This document shows positions 62,714 to 64,000 of a DNA stretch of 64,000 bases, piece by piece. Below the pieces are notes generated by a model that worked only from the letters and a program-made list of their open reading frames with translations, did no database searches and was not told where the DNA came from. Made by a program: the position numbers and the translations under genes. The DNA comes from Massilia eurypsychrophila (GTDB taxonomy: Bacteria; Pseudomonadota; Gammaproteobacteria; Burkholderiales; Burkholderiaceae_D): assembly GCF_002760655.1 (NCBI RefSeq), contig NZ_PDOC01000001.1:124001-188000 (forward strand). The letters are read 5' to 3'. Within the stretch, counting starts at the first letter, position 1. The number at the start of each line of letters is the position of its first letter.

Positions 62714-64000
62714 ATGACCCAAGCCGCGTTCCCGAAACTGCTGTCGTCCCAGATCGCATTCGATATCGCGCGCACGATTCTCGACGGCTTCGACAAGCAC
62801 TACCGGCTGTTTCGCCAGACCAGCCAGGCCGCCAAGCGCCATTTCGAAACCGGCGCCTGGCCGGTGGCGCAGCAGGCCGCGCGCGCGCGCATCGATTTTT
62901 ACGACAGGCGCGTGCAGGAATGCGTGCAGGCGCTGGAAGACGAATACTCGCACGCCGACCTGAGCGACGAAGTGTGGCGCGAAACCAAGCTGCACTACAT
63001 TGGCATGCTGTCGGACCACAAGCAGCCGGAACTGGCCGAAACCTTCTTCAACTCGGTCTGCTGCAACATCCTGCACCGCACCTATTTTCACAACGACTTC
63101 ATCTTCGTGCGCCCCGTGGTGTCGACCGAATACATCGAGACCGAGGAACTGCTGCCGACCTACCGCGTGTATTACCCGCACGTCGACGGCCTGCGTTTCA
63201 CCCTCAAGCGGGTGGTGACCAATTTCCAGCTCGACTGCCAGTTCGCCGACCTCGACCGCGATGTCGCGCTGGTCGAAGCGCGCCTGAAGCTGACCTTCGG
63301 TCCCGGCACGATGGAACCGAACCACCAGATCCAGGTGCTGGCGAACCTGTTCTTCCGCAACAAGGGCGCCTACATCGTCGGCAAGGGGATCAACGGCAGC
63401 CGCGAATATCCGTTCGTGCTGCCGATCCTGCACGACGGCGACGGCAAGCTGGTGCTCGACACGGTGCTGTCCGAGCAGGAACAGATCGCCGTGCTGTTTT
63501 CGTTTACCCGCGCCTACTTTCTGGTCGACATGGAAGTGCCGTCGGCCTACGTGCAATTCCTGCGCAACCTGCTGCCGCGCAAGCCGCGCAGCGAGATCTA
63601 CACTATCCTCGGCCTGCAAAAGCAGGGCAAGACGCTGTTCTATCGCGACTACCTGCAGCACCTGAAGCACACCTCCGACAGCTTCGCGATCGCGCCCGGC
63701 ATCCGCGGCCTGGTGATGCTGGTGTTCGCGCTGCCGTCGTTCCCGTACGTGTTCAAGGTGATCAAGGATTTTTTCCCGGCGCCGAAGGAAACGACGCGCG
63801 CGCTGATCAAGGAAAAATACCTGCTGGTCAAGCACCACGACCGCGTCGGCCGCATGGCCGATACGCTCGAGTATTCGAACGTGGCGTTTCCGCTGGCGCG
63901 CTTCTCCGAGGAGCTGCTCGCCGAGCTGAAGCACCACGCGCCGTCGCTGGTGGAAATCGAAGGCGGCCAGCTGATCCTCCGCCACCTGTACATCGAGCGC
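62714..64000 (+). CDS. aceK: Isocitrate dehydrogenase kinase/phosphatase (C-terminal part outside window)
   Basis: AceK switches isocitrate dehydrogenase off by phosphorylation and on by dephosphorylation, steering carbon to the glyoxylate bypass. The first 429 residues are present of the usual 580-610. The regulatory domain has [40 protein letters not shown] and [20 protein letters not shown]. The kinase domain starts at about 310, with [20 protein letters not shown] as the ATP-binding segment and the following lysine in VFKVIKDFF. The gene runs off the right edge, so the catalytic aspartates are not seen. Confidence 0.97.
   Translation, partial: MTQAAFPKLLSSQIAFDIARTILDGFDKHYRLFRQTSQAAKRHFETGAWPVAQQAARARIDFYDRRVQECVQALEDEYSHADLSDEVWRETKLHYIGMLSDHKQPELAETFFNSVCCNILHRTYFHNDFIFVRPVVSTEYIETEELLPTYRVYYPHVDGLRFTLKRVVTNFQLDCQFADLDRDVALVEARLKLTFGPGTMEPNHQIQVLANLFFRNKGAYIVGKGINGSREYPFVLPILHDGDGKLVLDTVLSEQEQIAVLFSFTRAYFLVDMEVPSAYVQFLRNLLPRKPRSEIYTILGLQKQGKTLFYRDYLQHLKHTSDSFAIAPGIRGLVMLVFALPSFPYVFKVIKDFFPAPKETTRALIKEKYLLVKHHDRVGRMADTLEYSNVAFPLARFSEELLAELKHHAPSLVEIEGGQLILRHLYIER

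Overview
The window looks like a chromosomal segment of a high-GC betaproteobacterium, most probably an Oxalobacteraceae member of the Massilia / Duganella / Janthinobacterium type. The reasons are the GC-rich third codon positions (which create many long antisense shadow ORFs), the long colinear mla - ABC exporter - ibaG - murA - his - hinT - tatABC cluster typical of Burkholderiales, a PEP-CTERM protein, a bacteriophytochrome with its heme oxygenase, and a LiuR-controlled isovaleryl-CoA dehydrogenase. I see no rRNA, tRNA, CRISPR array, prophage or intact insertion sequence.

Layout. 1-3.9 kb: an iron-uptake locus on the minus strand (Fiu-like TonB receptor behind a Fur box, an FMN alpha-hydroxy-acid oxidase, and a PiuC/YbiX hydroxylase running off the edge). 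3.9-7.7 kb: priA and hemE, separated by about 680 bp of unusually AT-rich DNA carrying six DnaA-box 9-mers and a duplicated module; this is the most striking non-coding signal. 7.8-17.3 kb, plus strand: an S9 peptidase overlapping a 1377-residue SNF2 protein, two small unknown proteins, a DUF885 peptidase-like protein and a tiny lipoprotein. 17.6-34.7 kb, minus strand: the long colinear cluster mlaFEDACB, a YadGH-type ABC exporter, ibaG, murA, hisG-hisD-(DNA methyltransferase)-hisC-B-H-A-F-I-E, hinT and tatABC. 35-41 kb: a frameshifted small membrane protein gene, a HAF-repeat lipoprotein, a PEP-CTERM protein behind a sigma-54 promoter, the bphO-bphP photosensor operon and a 50-residue lipoprotein. 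41.2-47.4 kb: gltBD. 47.6-53.4 kb: an IS200/RAYT-like transposase with an altered HUH motif, a two-component system and a second SNF2 protein. 53.4-54.4 kb: a gene-poor, rearranged stretch with remnants, an inverted repeat and a tetranucleotide repeat. 54.4-64 kb: a DUF5610 protein, a GFA-family protein, tex, grxD, a small basic protein, an HTH regulator, a metallo-beta-lactamase-fold hydrolase, liuR and isovaleryl-CoA dehydrogenase with two LiuR-type operators, and the start of aceK.

How the genes fit together. The minus-strand cluster is mostly envelope maintenance (Mla retrograde phospholipid transport, MurA, Tat export) wrapped around histidine biosynthesis, with many 1-4 bp overlaps that imply translational coupling. 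A repeat family with the core GTCAGGTCTGACATTCGGAC sits at the 3' ends of three unrelated genes (SNF2, gltD, tex) as long hairpins. Regulatory sites seen directly are a Fur box on a good sigma-70 promoter, a -24/-12 promoter ahead of the PEP-CTERM gene, two LiuR-type palindromes, and several intrinsic terminators.
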